From positions 7,564,001 to 7,628,000 of the forward strand of contig NZ_JAPELX010000001.1 of assembly GCF_026343335.1 (NCBI RefSeq): 64,000 nucleotides of DNA, given 5' to 3'. Positions 17,858 to 28,500 of the stretch are shown here, one piece after another. The DNA is from Streptomyces sp. NBC_00078. GTDB taxonomy: Bacteria > Actinomycetota > Actinomycetes > Streptomycetales > Streptomycetaceae. The translations under genes and the position numbers were made by a program. How positions within the stretch are numbered: the stretch's first letter is position 1; every line of letters starts with the position of its first letter. The notes below the pieces were generated by a model that saw only the letters and a program-made list of their open reading frames with translations, had not been told where the DNA came from and searched no databases.

Positions 17858-18538
17858 ATGACTGCGATCAGACTGCTCCTCGTCGACGACGACCCCTTGG
17901 TACGGGCCGGCCTGTCCCTGATGATGGGTGGCGCCGACGACATCGAGATCGTCGGCGAGGCCGCCGACGGCTCCGAGGTCGAGGCACTCGTCGATCGCAC
18001 CCGCCCGGACGTGGTCCTCATGGACATCCGGATGCCGTCGGTGGACGGCCTCACGGCCACCGAACGGCTGCGCGGCCGCAAGGACGCCCCGCAGGTCGTC
18101 GTCCTCACCACCTTCCACGCCGACGAACAGGTGCTGCGCGCCCTGCGCGCGGGTGCCGCCGGTTTCGTGCTCAAGGACACCCCGCCCGCCGAGATCGTCG
18201 ACGCGGTGCGCCGGGTCGCGGTCGGTGATCCCGTGCTGTCGCCCACCGTCACACGGCAGTTGATGGAGCACGCCGTCGGCAGCGGCGCCGACACCCGGCG
18301 CACGCACGCGCGCGTGCGCATCGCCGTCCTCAACGACCGCGAACGCGAGGTCGCCGTGGCGGTCGGCCGCGGTCTGTCCAACGCCGAGATCGCCGCCGCC
18401 CTGTTCATGAGCGTCGCCACCGTCAAGACCCATGTGTCCCGCATCCTGGCCAAGCTCGACCTCAACAACCGTGTGCAGATCGCCTTGTTGGCGTACGACG
18501 CGGGACTGCTGGAGGAACCGGACGGCGACGGGCACTAG
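17858..18538 (+). CDS. NarL/LuxR-type response regulator
   Basis: A 226-residue response regulator. The receiver domain has the acidic pocket DDD (10-12), phospho-acceptor Asp56 in VVLMDIRMP, a Thr in VLTTFH and Lys in VLKDTPP. The C-terminal LuxR HTH is LNDREREVAVAVGRGLSNAE...TVKTHVSRILAKL. It is the cognate partner of the kinase just upstream. The ATG at 17858 was chosen because the reading frame upstream only overlaps the kinase gene. Confidence 0.9.
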   Translation: MTAIRLLLVDDDPLVRAGLSLMMGGADDIEIVGEAADGSEVEALVDRTRPDVVLMDIRMPSVDGLTATERLRGRKDAPQVVVLTTFHADEQVLRALRAGAAGFVLKDTPPAEIVDAVRRVAVGDPVLSPTVTRQLMEHAVGSGADTRRTHARVRIAVLNDREREVAVAVGRGLSNAEIAAALFMSVATVKTHVSRILAKLDLNNRVQIALLAYDAGLLEEPDGDGH

Positions 18539-18745
18539 CCGCACCCGCCGTGCGTTGTCGGTGTACGGGGAGAAGATCCTGACGGGGGACGTGGCAGGGC
18601 GGGGTGAGCATGGCGGAAGCGATCGACCTGGGGGAGTTGGCCGACGGGTTCCGCACGGGAGGGGCATACCGTTGTACGCGCTACTGAGCGAGGGCGGCCC
18701 GGTGCGCCGTGGCCACGGACAGCGCGGCGCCCGTGACACGCCTGC

Positions 18746-19768
18746 TCATCTGAACGCCGACTCCACCCGGCCCGGGATCTCCGCGAGTGCCACCATTCTG
18801 CGGTCCCGTCTGGAGAGTTCGCACGCCTCGGCGATCCGCAGTGCCTGCAAGGCCTCCCGCCCGTCGCACGGGTTGGCCCGCCGCCCGAGCACGACCTCGA
18901 CGAACGCGGACAGTTCGGCCTCGTAGGCGGGCCCGAAGCGCTCCAGGAAACCCGACCACGGCTTGTCGGCGGCCGGCGGTCCGGTCGGCTCCGTGGACGC
19001 GATCGGCGTACGGTCGTCCAGGCCGACGACGATCTGGTCGAGTTCCCCGGCCAGCTCCATGCGCACGTCGTAGCCGGCGCCGTTCAACCGCGTCGCCGTG
19101 GCCGTGGCGAGAGTGCCGTCGTCGAGCGTGAGCACCGCGGCACCCGTGTCCACGTCGCCCGCCTCCCGGAACATCGGCGGCCCCGCATCGGACCCGGCCG
19201 CGTACACGTCGACGATCTCGTGCCCCGTCACCCAGCGCAGGACGTCGAAGTCGTGGATCAGCGTGTCCCGGTACAGCCCGCCGGACAGCGGGAGCCACCC
19301 GGGCGGGGGAGGGGCCTGGTCGGACGAGAGCGCCCGTACGGTGTGCAGCCGCCCGAGCCGGCCCGAGAGCACCGCGTCGCGCGCACCCGTGTAGCCCGTG
19401 TCGAAGCGGCGCTGGAACCCCATCTGCAGGATCGTCCCTGCGGCCTCGACCTCGCCGATGGCGTGCAGTGTGCCGGGCAGGTCGAGGGCGATGGGCTTCT
19501 CGCAGAACACCGGGAGTCCGGAGCGTGCTGCCCGACCGATCAGTTCGGCGTGGGCCGATGTGGCCGTGGTGATCACCACGGCGTCCACGCCCCACTTGAA
19601 GATCTCGTCCACCCCCGGAGCCGCCGTCTCCCCGAGACGGTGGGCGAGCCCCTGGGCCCGCGCCGGATCCACGTCGGTGAGGATCAGGGATCCCACCTCG
19701 CGATTGCGGCTGAGCGTGTTCGCATGAATGGTGCCGATCCGCCCCGTACCGATGACCCCGATGCGCAT
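18746..19768 (-). CDS. Gfo/Idh/MocA family oxidoreductase (myo-inositol dehydrogenase-like)
   Basis: A 340-residue NAD(P)-dependent dehydrogenase starting at MRIGVIGTGRIGTIHANTL (Rossmann GxGxxG at 6-11). It carries the family's EKPIA motif (catalytic Lys, about residue 94), DTLIHDFDVLRW (about 172-183, with the catalytic His region) and a GFxxRFD motif. It probably oxidises an inositol or related polyol at one carbon. It is divergent from a GntR/HutC-type regulator, and the shared 103-bp spacer contains the palindrome ATGTCCGGACAA, so that regulator is the likely controller. Confidence 0.85.
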   Translation of the reverse strand: MRIGVIGTGRIGTIHANTLSRNREVGSLILTDVDPARAQGLAHRLGETAAPGVDEIFKWGVDAVVITTATSAHAELIGRAARSGLPVFCEKPIALDLPGTLHAIGEVEAAGTILQMGFQRRFDTGYTGARDAVLSGRLGRLHTVRALSSDQAPPPPGWLPLSGGLYRDTLIHDFDVLRWVTGHEIVDVYAAGSDAGPPMFREAGDVDTGAAVLTLDDGTLATATATRLNGAGYDVRMELAGELDQIVVGLDDRTPIASTEPTGPPAADKPWSGFLERFGPAYEAELSAFVEVVLGRRANPCDGREALQALRIAEACELSRRDRRMVALAEIPGRVESAFR

Positions 19769-19809
19769 GGAATCAAAGTGAGGGTTCAGTGCGCACGCTG
19801 TCAATGCAT

Positions 19810-19821
19810 ATGTCCGGACAA
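19810..19821. promoter_or_regulatory. Putative GntR operator (ATGTCCGGACAA)
   Basis: TGTCCGGACA is a perfect 10-bp palindrome in the divergent promoter region of the dehydrogenase and GntR genes. A close relative, ATGTCAGGACAT, occurs about 900 bp away (20710-20721) upstream of the ROK kinase. Confidence 0.5.
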
Positions 19822-19871
19822 TCGAACTACACGACTTCCCGTCAACAACTCGTGGAGCTACGCTCGGGCCC

Positions 19872-20636
19872 GTGCCGAAACCAGAAGTGGACCCGACCGT
19901 GCCGCTCGAGCTCAGTGTGGACCGGAGCTCTCCCGTGCCGCTGTACTTCCAGCTGTCCCAGCAGCTGGAGGCGGCGATCGAGCACGGAGCGCTCACACCC
20001 GGCAGCCTGCTGGGCAACGAGATCGAGCTGGCCGGGCGGCTCGGCCTGTCCCGCCCCACCGTCCGCCAGGCCATCCAGTCGCTCGTCGACAAGGGCCTCC
20101 TGGTGCGCCGCCGGGGCGTCGGCACGCAGGTCGTGCACAGCCAGGTCAAGCGTCCGCTCGAACTCAGCAGCCTCTACGACGACCTGGAGGCGGCCGGGCA
20201 GCGCCCCGCGACCAAGGTGCTCGTCAACACGGTCGTCCCGGCGTCCGCCGAGGTCGCGGCCGCTCTCAACCTCGCCGAGGGCATCGATGTGCACCGGGTG
20301 GAGCGGCTGCGGCTCGCGCACGGTGAGCCGATGGCCCACCTGTGCAACTTCATCCCGCCCGGCCTGCTCGACCTGGACACCGGGCAGCTGGAGGCCACCG
20401 GCCTGTACCGCATGATGCGCGCCGTCGGGATCACGCTGCACAGCGCCCGCCAGACCATCGGCGCCCGCTCGGCCTCCGCCGCCGAGGCCGAGCGGCTGGC
20501 CGAACCCGAGGGCGCCCCGCTGCTCACCATGCAGCGCGTCACCTTCGACGACACCGGCCGCGCGGTCGAGTACGGCACCCACACCTACCGGCCGTCGCGC
20601 TACTCCTTCGAGTTCCAGCTGCTCGTACGGTCATGA
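19872..20636 (+). CDS. GntR-family (HutC subfamily) transcriptional regulator
   Basis: A 254-residue regulator. The winged HTH spans about residues 20-85 (VPLYFQLSQQLEAAIEHGAL, LAGRLGLSRPTVRQAIQSLV). The UTRA effector domain follows (PLELSSLYDDLEAAG, ERLRLAHGEPMAH, GAPLLTMQRVTFDDTGRAVEYG, and the typical ending YRPSRYSFEFQLL). The start is GTG 19872. It is divergent from the Gfo/Idh dehydrogenase and upstream of a ROK glucokinase, pointing to control of a sugar or polyol pathway. Confidence 0.9.
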   Translation: MPKPEVDPTVPLELSVDRSSPVPLYFQLSQQLEAAIEHGALTPGSLLGNEIELAGRLGLSRPTVRQAIQSLVDKGLLVRRRGVGTQVVHSQVKRPLELSSLYDDLEAAGQRPATKVLVNTVVPASAEVAAALNLAEGIDVHRVERLRLAHGEPMAHLCNFIPPGLLDLDTGQLEATGLYRMMRAVGITLHSARQTIGARSASAAEAERLAEPEGAPLLTMQRVTFDDTGRAVEYGTHTYRPSRYSFEFQLLVRS

Positions 20637-20709
20637 GAGTGCGGTCCTGAGGGCACCGTCACGAGGGCGCGGTCCTGAGAGCAGGCTTCACGGGGCTCGG
20701 CTGGTCGTA

Positions 20710-20721
20710 ATGTCAGGACAT
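20710..20721. promoter_or_regulatory. Second putative GntR operator upstream of ROK kinase
   Basis: ATGTCAGGACAT is a 12-bp near-palindrome matching ATGTCCGGACAA in the GntR promoter region. It lies about 170 bp before the ROK kinase start. Confidence 0.4.
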
Positions 20722-20891
20722 TTACATCGGCGGGTACCGGACGCGCTCCAAGGGGCGCGGGGCCGCATCGACGAGCGGCTCAGCCGCGTGGGCGTGACCA
20801 GCCGGGACACCCCACACCCGGCACCCTTCGCGCACCCCCTTTGCTCCCCGGCTCGGCACACAGCGTGAGCGTGCGGCAGAATCGGGCCTTG

Positions 20892-22040
20892 ATGAGCACC
20901 TACGGCAACTTCAGCGCCCCCATAGGCTCCAGGCGCGCCCCCGCGCTCCGTACCGTCGGCACCCGGGAGCGGCGCTCGCACCTGACCGCGCCGCGCGTGC
21001 CGACAGTCGGCATCGACATCGGCGGCACCAAGGTGATGGCGGGCGTCGTCGACGCCGACGGCAACATCCTGGAGAAGCTGCGCGCGGAGACCCCGGACAA
21101 GTCCAAGAGCCCCAAGGTCGTCGAGGACACCATCGTCGAACTGGTCCTGGACCTCTCCGACCGGCACGACGTGCACGCGGTCGGCATCGGCGCGGCCGGC
21201 TGGGTCGACGCCGACCGCAACCGCGTCCTGTTCGCGCCCCACCTGTCCTGGCGCAACGAGCCGCTCCGCGACCGCCTCGCCGGCCGGCTCGCCGTGCCCG
21301 TCCTGGTCGACAACGACGCCAACTCCGCCGCCTGGGCCGAGTGGCGCTTCGGCGCGGGCCGCGGCGAGGACCACCTGGTCATGATCACGCTGGGCACCGG
21401 CATCGGCGGCGCGATCCTGGAGGACGGCCAGGTCAAGCGGGGCAAGTACGGTGTCGCGGGCGAGTTCGGCCATATGCAGGTCGTGCCCGGCGGCCACCGC
21501 TGCCCGTGCGGCAACCGCGGCTGCTGGGAGCAGTACAGCTCCGGCAACGCGCTGGTCCGCGAGGCCAAGGAGCTGGCCGCCGCCGACTCCCCGGTGGCGT
21601 ACGGGATCATCGAGCACGTCAAGGGGAACATCGCCGACATCACCGGCCCGATGATCACCGAGCTGGCCCGCGAGGGCGACGCGATGTGCATCGAGCTGCT
21701 GCAGGACATCGGCCAGTGGCTCGGCGTCGGCATCGCCAACCTCGCGGCCGCCCTGGACCCGTCCTGCTTCGTCATCGGCGGCGGTGTCTCGGCCGCCGAC
21801 GACCTGCTCATCGGCCCGGCACGCGACGCCTTCAAGCGTCAGCTCACCGGCCGCGGCTACCGCCCCGAGGCCCGTATCGCCCGCGCCCAGCTCGGCCCCG
21901 AGGCCGGTATGGTCGGCGCCGCCGACCTCGCCCGCCTGGTCGCCCGCCGCTTCCGCCGCGCCAAGCGCCGCCGGGTAGAGCGCTACGAGCGCTACGAGCG
22001 GTACGCGGAAACCCGTCGTTCGACCCAGGACACTGCATGA
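20892..22040 (+). CDS. ROK family glucokinase
   Basis: A 382-residue ROK kinase with a disordered 35-residue N-terminal extension. The phosphate-binding DIGGTK motif is at 42-47, DNDAN (catalytic Asp) at 140-144, LGTGIGGAI at about 167-175, and the ROK zinc site is His194 with CPCGNRGC at 204-211. It should phosphorylate glucose or a similar hexose with ATP; no repressor-type HTH is present. ATG 20892 is chosen although its ribosome-binding site is poor. The next gene overlaps its stop (ATGA). Confidence 0.88.
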   Translation: MSTYGNFSAPIGSRRAPALRTVGTRERRSHLTAPRVPTVGIDIGGTKVMAGVVDADGNILEKLRAETPDKSKSPKVVEDTIVELVLDLSDRHDVHAVGIGAAGWVDADRNRVLFAPHLSWRNEPLRDRLAGRLAVPVLVDNDANSAAWAEWRFGAGRGEDHLVMITLGTGIGGAILEDGQVKRGKYGVAGEFGHMQVVPGGHRCPCGNRGCWEQYSSGNALVREAKELAAADSPVAYGIIEHVKGNIADITGPMITELAREGDAMCIELLQDIGQWLGVGIANLAAALDPSCFVIGGGVSAADDLLIGPARDAFKRQLTGRGYRPEARIARAQLGPEAGMVGAADLARLVARRFRRAKRRRVERYERYERYAETRRSTQDTA

Positions 22041-22621
22041 CTCCTCCCTCGCTGCCGCGCCAGGCCTCGTCCTCGGACGAGCCGTCCCGGCCGCCAGAGG
22101 ACCGCCGTCACAAGATCCGCCGCAGGGCCCTCACCCTGATCATCATCGTGCTGCTCATCGGGGTCCCGGCCGGCTATCTGGTGATCTCCGCCAACCAGAG
22201 CCGCGACAGCGGCAAGGACAAGGAGGCCAAGTACGCGGCCACCGGCCTGACCAAGGGCTGGCCGTCGAAGGTGCAGCGCCGCCTCTACCAGGTGCCGATG
22301 CCGCACCCGTCGGGCAAGGTCGCCAGCTACGAGACGAACAACTGGAAGACCAGCCGCCTCTACGTCCAGTTCCAGACCCCCCTGCGCAACCTCGAGGTCT
22401 TCCTCCACGACATGGGCGTCAGCCGCGCCGACCTGAAGCGGGGGGACATCACCATCAGCGCGCGCGACCAGAAGATCACCGGCTGGGACTTCACCAGCCC
22501 GGGCCCCTGGTACGGCCTGGTCCACAAGCAGAAGTCACCCAAGCCCACCCAGTACGTCATGATGAGCCTGGGGAACAGGAACAACCCGTTCTTCTACGTC
22601 GTCTCCCGCACCGTTCCGTGA
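22037..22621 (+). CDS. Single-pass membrane protein of unknown function
   Basis: A 194-residue protein with a short Pro/Arg-rich cytoplasmic N-terminus, one hydrophobic helix (about 33-52, LTLIIIVLLIGVPAGYLVIS) and an extracytoplasmic domain of about 140 residues. The start overlaps the kinase stop as ATGA, so it is translationally coupled to the glucokinase. No family recognised. The external domain has no Cys. Confidence 0.75.
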   Translation: MTPPSLPRQASSSDEPSRPPEDRRHKIRRRALTLIIIVLLIGVPAGYLVISANQSRDSGKDKEAKYAATGLTKGWPSKVQRRLYQVPMPHPSGKVASYETNNWKTSRLYVQFQTPLRNLEVFLHDMGVSRADLKRGDITISARDQKITGWDFTSPGPWYGLVHKQKSPKPTQYVMMSLGNRNNPFFYVVSRTVP

Positions 22622-22722
22622 GGGGGCGCACCCCGGGACCGTCACCGGAGCCGATTGTCAGACCCCGCCCGTAGAGTCGAAGACGTCTGATCCGACACAC
22701 GGGGCGGGAGGTGACAGGTCGT

Positions 22723-25560
22723 ATGAGCGACACGGCTGCGGGGGCCGCGCGAGCGGGGGAGCGGGAGCCGGGCACGGCGGAGTCCGTCCCCGTCCGACTT
22801 GCGGCCGTCTTCCTGCCCGCTCCGCTGCCGCGGGAGGGCCGGATCGCCTTCTGGGACCCGGAGGACGGCCCCCTGCCCGCCGGAGACACCGAGCTCACCG
22901 TCGTACGACGGCATGGCGCCGGAGCGCGGCGGCGAACCGCACCCGCACTGTCCCTCCCGGTCGGCGAGGCCCTGCCCGTCCTCGTCCGCGCCCGGCGCGA
23001 CCCGGCGGCCCACCCCGCCACCGCCTGCTGGGGCGCTGCCGCCCTGCACGCGCTGCGCCTCACCGCGAGGGGGCGCCTGCTGCCCGGTCTGACGGCCACC
23101 GGCCACGACGCCTGGCGGGCCGGCCCCCTGGACCCGGAAGACATCGCGCACATCCGGGCCGTAGCCGCCGCCCTGCCGTACGAGGGCCATGCGGTCCCGC
23201 TGCCCGGACCGGGCCCGCTGCGGCTGCCCGAGCCGGAAGCACTGATGCGCTCCTTCCTCGACGCGGTCGCGGACACCCTCCCCCGCACCCCTGCCGCACC
23301 GCACGCCTCCGGCAGGCCCTTCGCCGACCGCCGCCCGCAGCGCCTGCCCGACGCGCACGACTGGGCAGCCGAGGTCGCCGCGGGCATGGACGCGGGCGTG
23401 CGCATCTCACTCCGCCTGGACCTGTCGGCGTACGAGCTGTTCGACGGGGAGGAGGGAGTGCGTACCGTGGGCGCCGCGATCGTCCAGGTGCACAGCCTCG
23501 CCGACCCCACGCTCATCGCCGACGCGGCGGCCCTGTGGGCGGGCGAGGCCGACGCCGCGTTCGGCCCACGCGCACGCGTGGACGCGGCTCTCGCCGTACG
23601 GCGCGCGGCCCGGATCTGGCCGCCGCTCGACCGGCTCTCCGAGCAGGACGTGCCTGACGTCCTGGCTCTGTACGACGACGAGCTGGGCGACCTGCTCGGC
23701 GTGGCGGCGACACGGCTCGCGGCCGCCGGGGTCGCCGTGCACTGGCCCCGTGACCTGGCCCAGGACCTGAGCGCGGCCGCGGTGGTACGCCCCGCGCCGG
23801 GCTCCGCGACCGACGGCACCGGCTTCTTCGAGAGCGAGGAACTCCTCCAGTTCCGTTGGCAGTTGGCGCTCGGCGGCGACCCTCTCAGCGACGCCGAGAT
23901 GGACGCGCTGGCCGAGGCCCATCGTCCGGTGGTGCGCCTGAGGGACCGCTGGATCCTGGTCGACCCCGCCCTCGTCCGCAAGGCCCGCAAGCGCGAACTG
24001 GGCCTGCTCGACCCGGTCGACGCGCTTTCGGTGGCGCTCAGCGGCAGCGCGGAGGTCGACGGCGAAACGGTCGAGGCGGTGCCGGTCGGTGCCCTGGCCG
24101 CCCTGCGCGACCGCCTCACGACGGGAGTTCGCCCCGCCGAGCCTCCGGCCGGCCTTCGCGCCACCCTCCGCGACTACCAACTCCGGGGCCTCGCCTGGCT
24201 GGACCTCATGACCTCCCTCGGCCTGGGCGGTTGCCTCGCGGACGACATGGGCCTCGGCAAGACGATCACCGTCATCGCGCTGCACCTGAAAAGGGCCCGC
24301 AGCGAGCCGACCCTGGTCGTCTGCCCGGCCTCCCTGCTCGGCAACTGGCAGCGGGAGATCACCCGGTTCGCACCCGGCGTCCCCGTCCGTCGCTTCCACG
24401 GCCCGGACCGCACCCTGGAGGACGTGACCGACGGCTTCGTCCTCACCACCTACGGCACGATGCGGACCACCGCACCGCGACTGGCCGAGCAGCCGTGGGG
24501 CATGGTCGTCGCGGACGAGGCACAACACGTGAAGAACCCGTACTCGGCGACGGCGAAGGCCCTGCGCACCATCCCGTCACCCGCGCGCGTGGCCCTCACC
24601 GGCACCCCCGTGGAGAACAACCTCTCCGAACTCTGGGCCCTGCTCGACTGGACGACACCGGGACTCCTCGGCCCACTGAAGTCATTCCGCGCCCGCCACG
24701 CGCGTGCCGTGGAGAACGGCGAGGACCAGGAGGCGGTGACCCGCCTGGCCCGCCTGGTCCGTCCCTTCCTCCTGCGCCGAAAGAAGTCCGACCCCGGCAT
24801 CGTCCCCGAGCTGCCGCCCAAGACGGAGACGGACCACCCGGTACCGCTCACCCGCGAACAGGCCGCGCTGTACGAGGCGGTGGTGCGGGAGTCCCTGCTG
24901 GCCATCGAGACCTCGGAGGGCATCGCGCGCCGAGGCATGGTGCTCAAGCTCCTCGGCGCGCTGAAGCAGATCTGCGACCACCCCGCGCTGTACCTCAAGG
25001 AAGAGGCGTCCTCGGGTGAACGGCTCCTCACCCGCTCCGGCAAACTCGCCCTTCTCGACGAGCTGCTGGACACGCTGCTGGCGGAGGACGGCTCGGCACT
25101 CGTGTTCACGCAGTACGTCGGGATGGCCCGTCTGATCACCGCGCACCTGGCCTCCCGGGCGGTCCCGGTGGAGCTGCTGCACGGCGGCACGCCGGTCCTG
25201 GAGCGCGAACGCATGGTGGACCGCTTCCAGAGCGGCTCGACCCCGGTCCTGGTGCTGTCCCTGAAGGCTGCCGGCACCGGTCTGAACCTCACCCGCGCGG
25301 GCCACGTCATCCACTTCGACCGCTGGTGGAACCCGGCCGTCGAGGAACAGGCCACCGACCGCGCCTACCGCATCGGCCAGACCCAGCCCGTGCAGGTCCA
25401 CCGCCTGATCACCGAGGGGACGGTCGAGGACCGCATCGCCGAAATGCTGGAGGCCAAGCGCGCCCTGGCCGACGCGATCCTCGGCTCCGGCGAGTCGGCC
25501 CTCACGGAACTGACCGACCGCGAGCTCTCCGACCTCGTTTCCCTCCGGAGGCCGACATGA
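22723..25560 (+). CDS. SNF2-family DEAD/DEAH-box helicase
   Basis: A 945-residue SWI2/SNF2 ATPase. It has a long N-terminal accessory region (about 1-480). The helicase core follows: DDMGLGKT (Walker A, about 507), DEAQH (598), ALTGTPVENNLSELWALLDW, then the C-terminal half with LHGGTP, LSLKAAGTGLNLTRAGHVIHFDRWWNPAVE split around 850-870, and ATDRAYRIGQ. Such proteins translocate on double-stranded DNA and remodel protein-DNA complexes. ATG 22723 is preferred to GTG 22711 because GGGAGG ends just before the GTG. It overlaps the SWIM-domain gene by ATGA, a recurring actinobacterial pair. Confidence 0.92.
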   Translation: MSDTAAGAARAGEREPGTAESVPVRLAAVFLPAPLPREGRIAFWDPEDGPLPAGDTELTVVRRHGAGARRRTAPALSLPVGEALPVLVRARRDPAAHPATACWGAAALHALRLTARGRLLPGLTATGHDAWRAGPLDPEDIAHIRAVAAALPYEGHAVPLPGPGPLRLPEPEALMRSFLDAVADTLPRTPAAPHASGRPFADRRPQRLPDAHDWAAEVAAGMDAGVRISLRLDLSAYELFDGEEGVRTVGAAIVQVHSLADPTLIADAAALWAGEADAAFGPRARVDAALAVRRAARIWPPLDRLSEQDVPDVLALYDDELGDLLGVAATRLAAAGVAVHWPRDLAQDLSAAAVVRPAPGSATDGTGFFESEELLQFRWQLALGGDPLSDAEMDALAEAHRPVVRLRDRWILVDPALVRKARKRELGLLDPVDALSVALSGSAEVDGETVEAVPVGALAALRDRLTTGVRPAEPPAGLRATLRDYQLRGLAWLDLMTSLGLGGCLADDMGLGKTITVIALHLKRARSEPTLVVCPASLLGNWQREITRFAPGVPVRRFHGPDRTLEDVTDGFVLTTYGTMRTTAPRLAEQPWGMVVADEAQHVKNPYSATAKALRTIPSPARVALTGTPVENNLSELWALLDWTTPGLLGPLKSFRARHARAVENGEDQEAVTRLARLVRPFLLRRKKSDPGIVPELPPKTETDHPVPLTREQAALYEAVVRESLLAIETSEGIARRGMVLKLLGALKQICDHPALYLKEEASSGERLLTRSGKLALLDELLDTLLAEDGSALVFTQYVGMARLITAHLASRAVPVELLHGGTPVLERERMVDRFQSGSTPVLVLSLKAAGTGLNLTRAGHVIHFDRWWNPAVEEQATDRAYRIGQTQPVQVHRLITEGTVEDRIAEMLEAKRALADAILGSGESALTELTDRELSDLVSLRRPT

Positions 25561-28500
25561 CCCCGGGCCCGGCCGACGAAGCCCGCCGAGCCCTGAGGGA
25601 GGCACGGGAGCGGGCGGAACGGGGCGGGGTCGAGAGGCGTGGGGAGCAAGGCCCGGAGCGGGAGTCGGGGCGAAAGGCGGACGCCGGTCAGGAGTTGGTG
25701 GCGGGGAGCGGTGCGGGGGAAGAGCTGACGGTCGGGAAGGGAGCAGAAGGGGAGCCGGCGGCCGGGGGTGGTGCAGAGGGGGAGCCGGCGGCCGGGGGTG
25801 GTGCAGAGGGGGAGCTGACGGCCGCGAGGAGTGCACGGCAGGAATCGGTGACGGGGAGGAGCCAACGGCAGGGTTCCGCGGAGGAGCGGAGCGCGGGACG
25901 TGGGGCGGTGCCGGTGCGACACGGGGAGCGGTGGCCGCTGACGGAGAGGACTCCCGAGTTGGAGCACGCCTCCGAGACGCGCGGGACGCGTGAGGGCGGC
26001 GGAGCGCGCCCCGCTGATGCCGCGCGGGCGGCGCTGCGCCGGGCGATCGCCGAAAGGCGGGCGATGGGTGCCGCGGACTCCGATGCGGCGGTGGGGAGTT
26101 CGGGCGGAGACGAGTCGGGCGGTGCGGCTTCCGGCGGGCAAGCGGGCACGGATGGGCCAGCTCCGGCGGCAGGTTCCGGTCGACGTGGCCCGGGTGGTGC
26201 CATGGGGGAGGCCGTGAGGGCCGTGTCCCCTGATTCGACGTCTGGGAGTTCGGCACCGGGAGTTTCGGACGGGGACGCATCGGGAGGTGTGGCATCAGGC
26301 GGGGGAGCGGACGCAGCGGGTCCTGCTCGGGCATCCGTCTCCACTCGGCGTGACGTAGGCAGCGATGCTGCGGCCGGGACCGCGGACACCATGACCCCGG
26401 ACCCTGTTCCGAACGGCGCCGCGGGCGACTCCGCTGAAGACGCATCGCAGGGGGACATGCCGGGCGTCGTCGCCGACGTGGCAGCGGACGTGGATCGCCC
26501 GGGCGAGCGGCCAGGGTCTTCCCTGATCGACGCGTCCAGTGCGGCAGCGCGTTCCGCCTTGCCGGAATCGCCTGGTGAGGCATCGACATCTGCCTGGCCG
26601 AACTTGCCCGGCACTGAGCCGAGTTCTCCCGTGCGATACCGCTCCGGTGAGGCTCCGAGGTCTGACCTGCTCGACGCGTCGGGTGAGGCGCCGAGTTCTG
26701 TTCCGCTGAACCGGCCTGGTCATGCGGAGACGCCTGCTCTGCCGGGGTTGCCGAATGAGGCGCAGGCGTCTGCTCCTGCGGATCTGCTGGCTGAGGCTTC
26801 TTCGTCTGCTTCGCCGGACCGGCCCGGCGAGGAGCCTCCGGCCGTTCTGCCGAATCCGCTCGCGGACGCGTCTGTTTCTGATGTTTCTGACCCGTCGAAC
26901 TCGCCCACCGAAGCACCGACTTCCGCCCCGCCCGCCGCGCTGCCGGAAGTGACGGACGTGAGGCCGGAGGCCGAGGTGGGGCCTCGGGGTGGGGAAGCCG
27001 ATGCTGAGGGTGGGCGGCCCGGTGATGTGGCGCGTGAGGCGTTGCGTGCCGCTCGGGCGCGGTCGCGTCAGGCTCAGGACGCCGAGCGTGCCGCGGCCGA
27101 GGCAGGGCGGCGGCAGCGGCGTCCGGCGGGAAACAGGGCCCAGGGCGATGCGTCCCGCCGCGCTGCCGGCGTACAGGCGCGTGAGCTGCGGGAGTTGCTC
27201 GCCGACGCCTTCCGTATGCCTTCCTCGGCGGCCGAGCCGGACATGGCGTACGACGACAACGAAAGTGCGGGGAGGGGGAGTTCGGATTCCGAGGTGTCGT
27301 CCACGTCCAGGGACCGTACTGGGACAGCCGGTCTCACCGGACCCTCTGCCGAAGCCCATCGGCCCGGCGCAGCACGCACAGCACAGGCAACGGCAACGGC
27401 ACAGACAGTGGCGCAGACACCTGAAGAGTCCGGCCCTGCCGCCCTGCGGGCTTCCTCCATGGCCGCCCCTTCCCGCGACGGCGAGTTGCGCCGCACCTTC
27501 CCCGCCTTCCCGTCCCGTGCTTCGCCCGCCCCGGCCGACGCCCGCTTCGCGGAGACGTGGTGGGGCAATGCGTGGGTCACGGCGTTGGAGGAAGGCGCGC
27601 TGGACGCGAAGCGGCTTGCGCGTGGCCGGAGTTACGCCGAGCAGGGGCATGTGGACGCCATCACGGTGACGCCCGGACTCGTGCTCGCGTATGTGCAGGG
27701 CAGCCGCCCGCGCCCGTACCGCGTACAGGTGCGGCTGCGCACCCTGGACGACGCGGACTGGGCACGGTTCCTGGACGCCGCCGCCGAGCGCCCGGGGCAC
27801 ATCGCCGCGCTGCTCGACAAGGAGCTGCCGCAGTCCCTGGCCGACTGCGGAGTGCCGTTGCTGCCGGGCCCGCGTGACCTCGACCCGCACTGCAGCTGTC
27901 CTGACCGCGGCCACCCCTGCAAACACGCCGCCGCCCTCTGCTACCAGACGGCACGCCTGCTCGACGCCGACCCCTTCGTACTGCTCCTGTTGCGCGGCCG
28001 CGGCGAACGAGACCTGCTCGACGTTCTCTCCCGGTTGAGCGCCGCCCGCGCGGCCCGTGCCGCCCAGGAGCAGGAACCCGCCCCGCTCCCTGGCGTGCGC
28101 GCCACGGAAGCCCTCGCGCCCCGCCAACTCCCGCTGCTCCCCATGCCGTTGCCCGTCCCGGCGCACCCCGAGCAGCCCCCGGTCTACCCGGCGGCGCCGG
28201 GCGGCCCCGACCCCTTCGCGCTGGACCAGTTGGCGACCGACGCCGCAGCTCGCGCCCATGCCCTGCTCAGCACCGGCCGCGACCCGGTGGCGGAACTGAC
28301 GCTGTGGCAGGACGCGGTCCGGCTCGCCGCCGCCCGCCCCGGCTCGGGACTCACCGCCGGCACCCGCGCCGTCTACGCCTCGCTCGCGTCCGCCGCCGGC
28401 CGCACTCCCGCCGAGCTGGCCCGCGCGGTCGCCGCCTGGCGGCAGGGCGGCGCGGAAGGACTCGCCGTCCTGGAAGACCCCTGGGACCCGCCGGCCGGAC

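Noticed and set aside
18610-18687. Possible 25-codon gene starting MAEAIDLGELADGF after the response regulator
   Set aside because: Has a fair start but no family, no conservation evidence, and lies in a plain intergenic gap; it may be a gene fragment but cannot be supported.
22655-22700. Promoter and TCAGAC/GTCTGA inverted repeat before the SNF2 helicase
   Set aside because: Spacing between the -35-like and -10-like boxes is wrong, and the repeat arms are only 6 bp.
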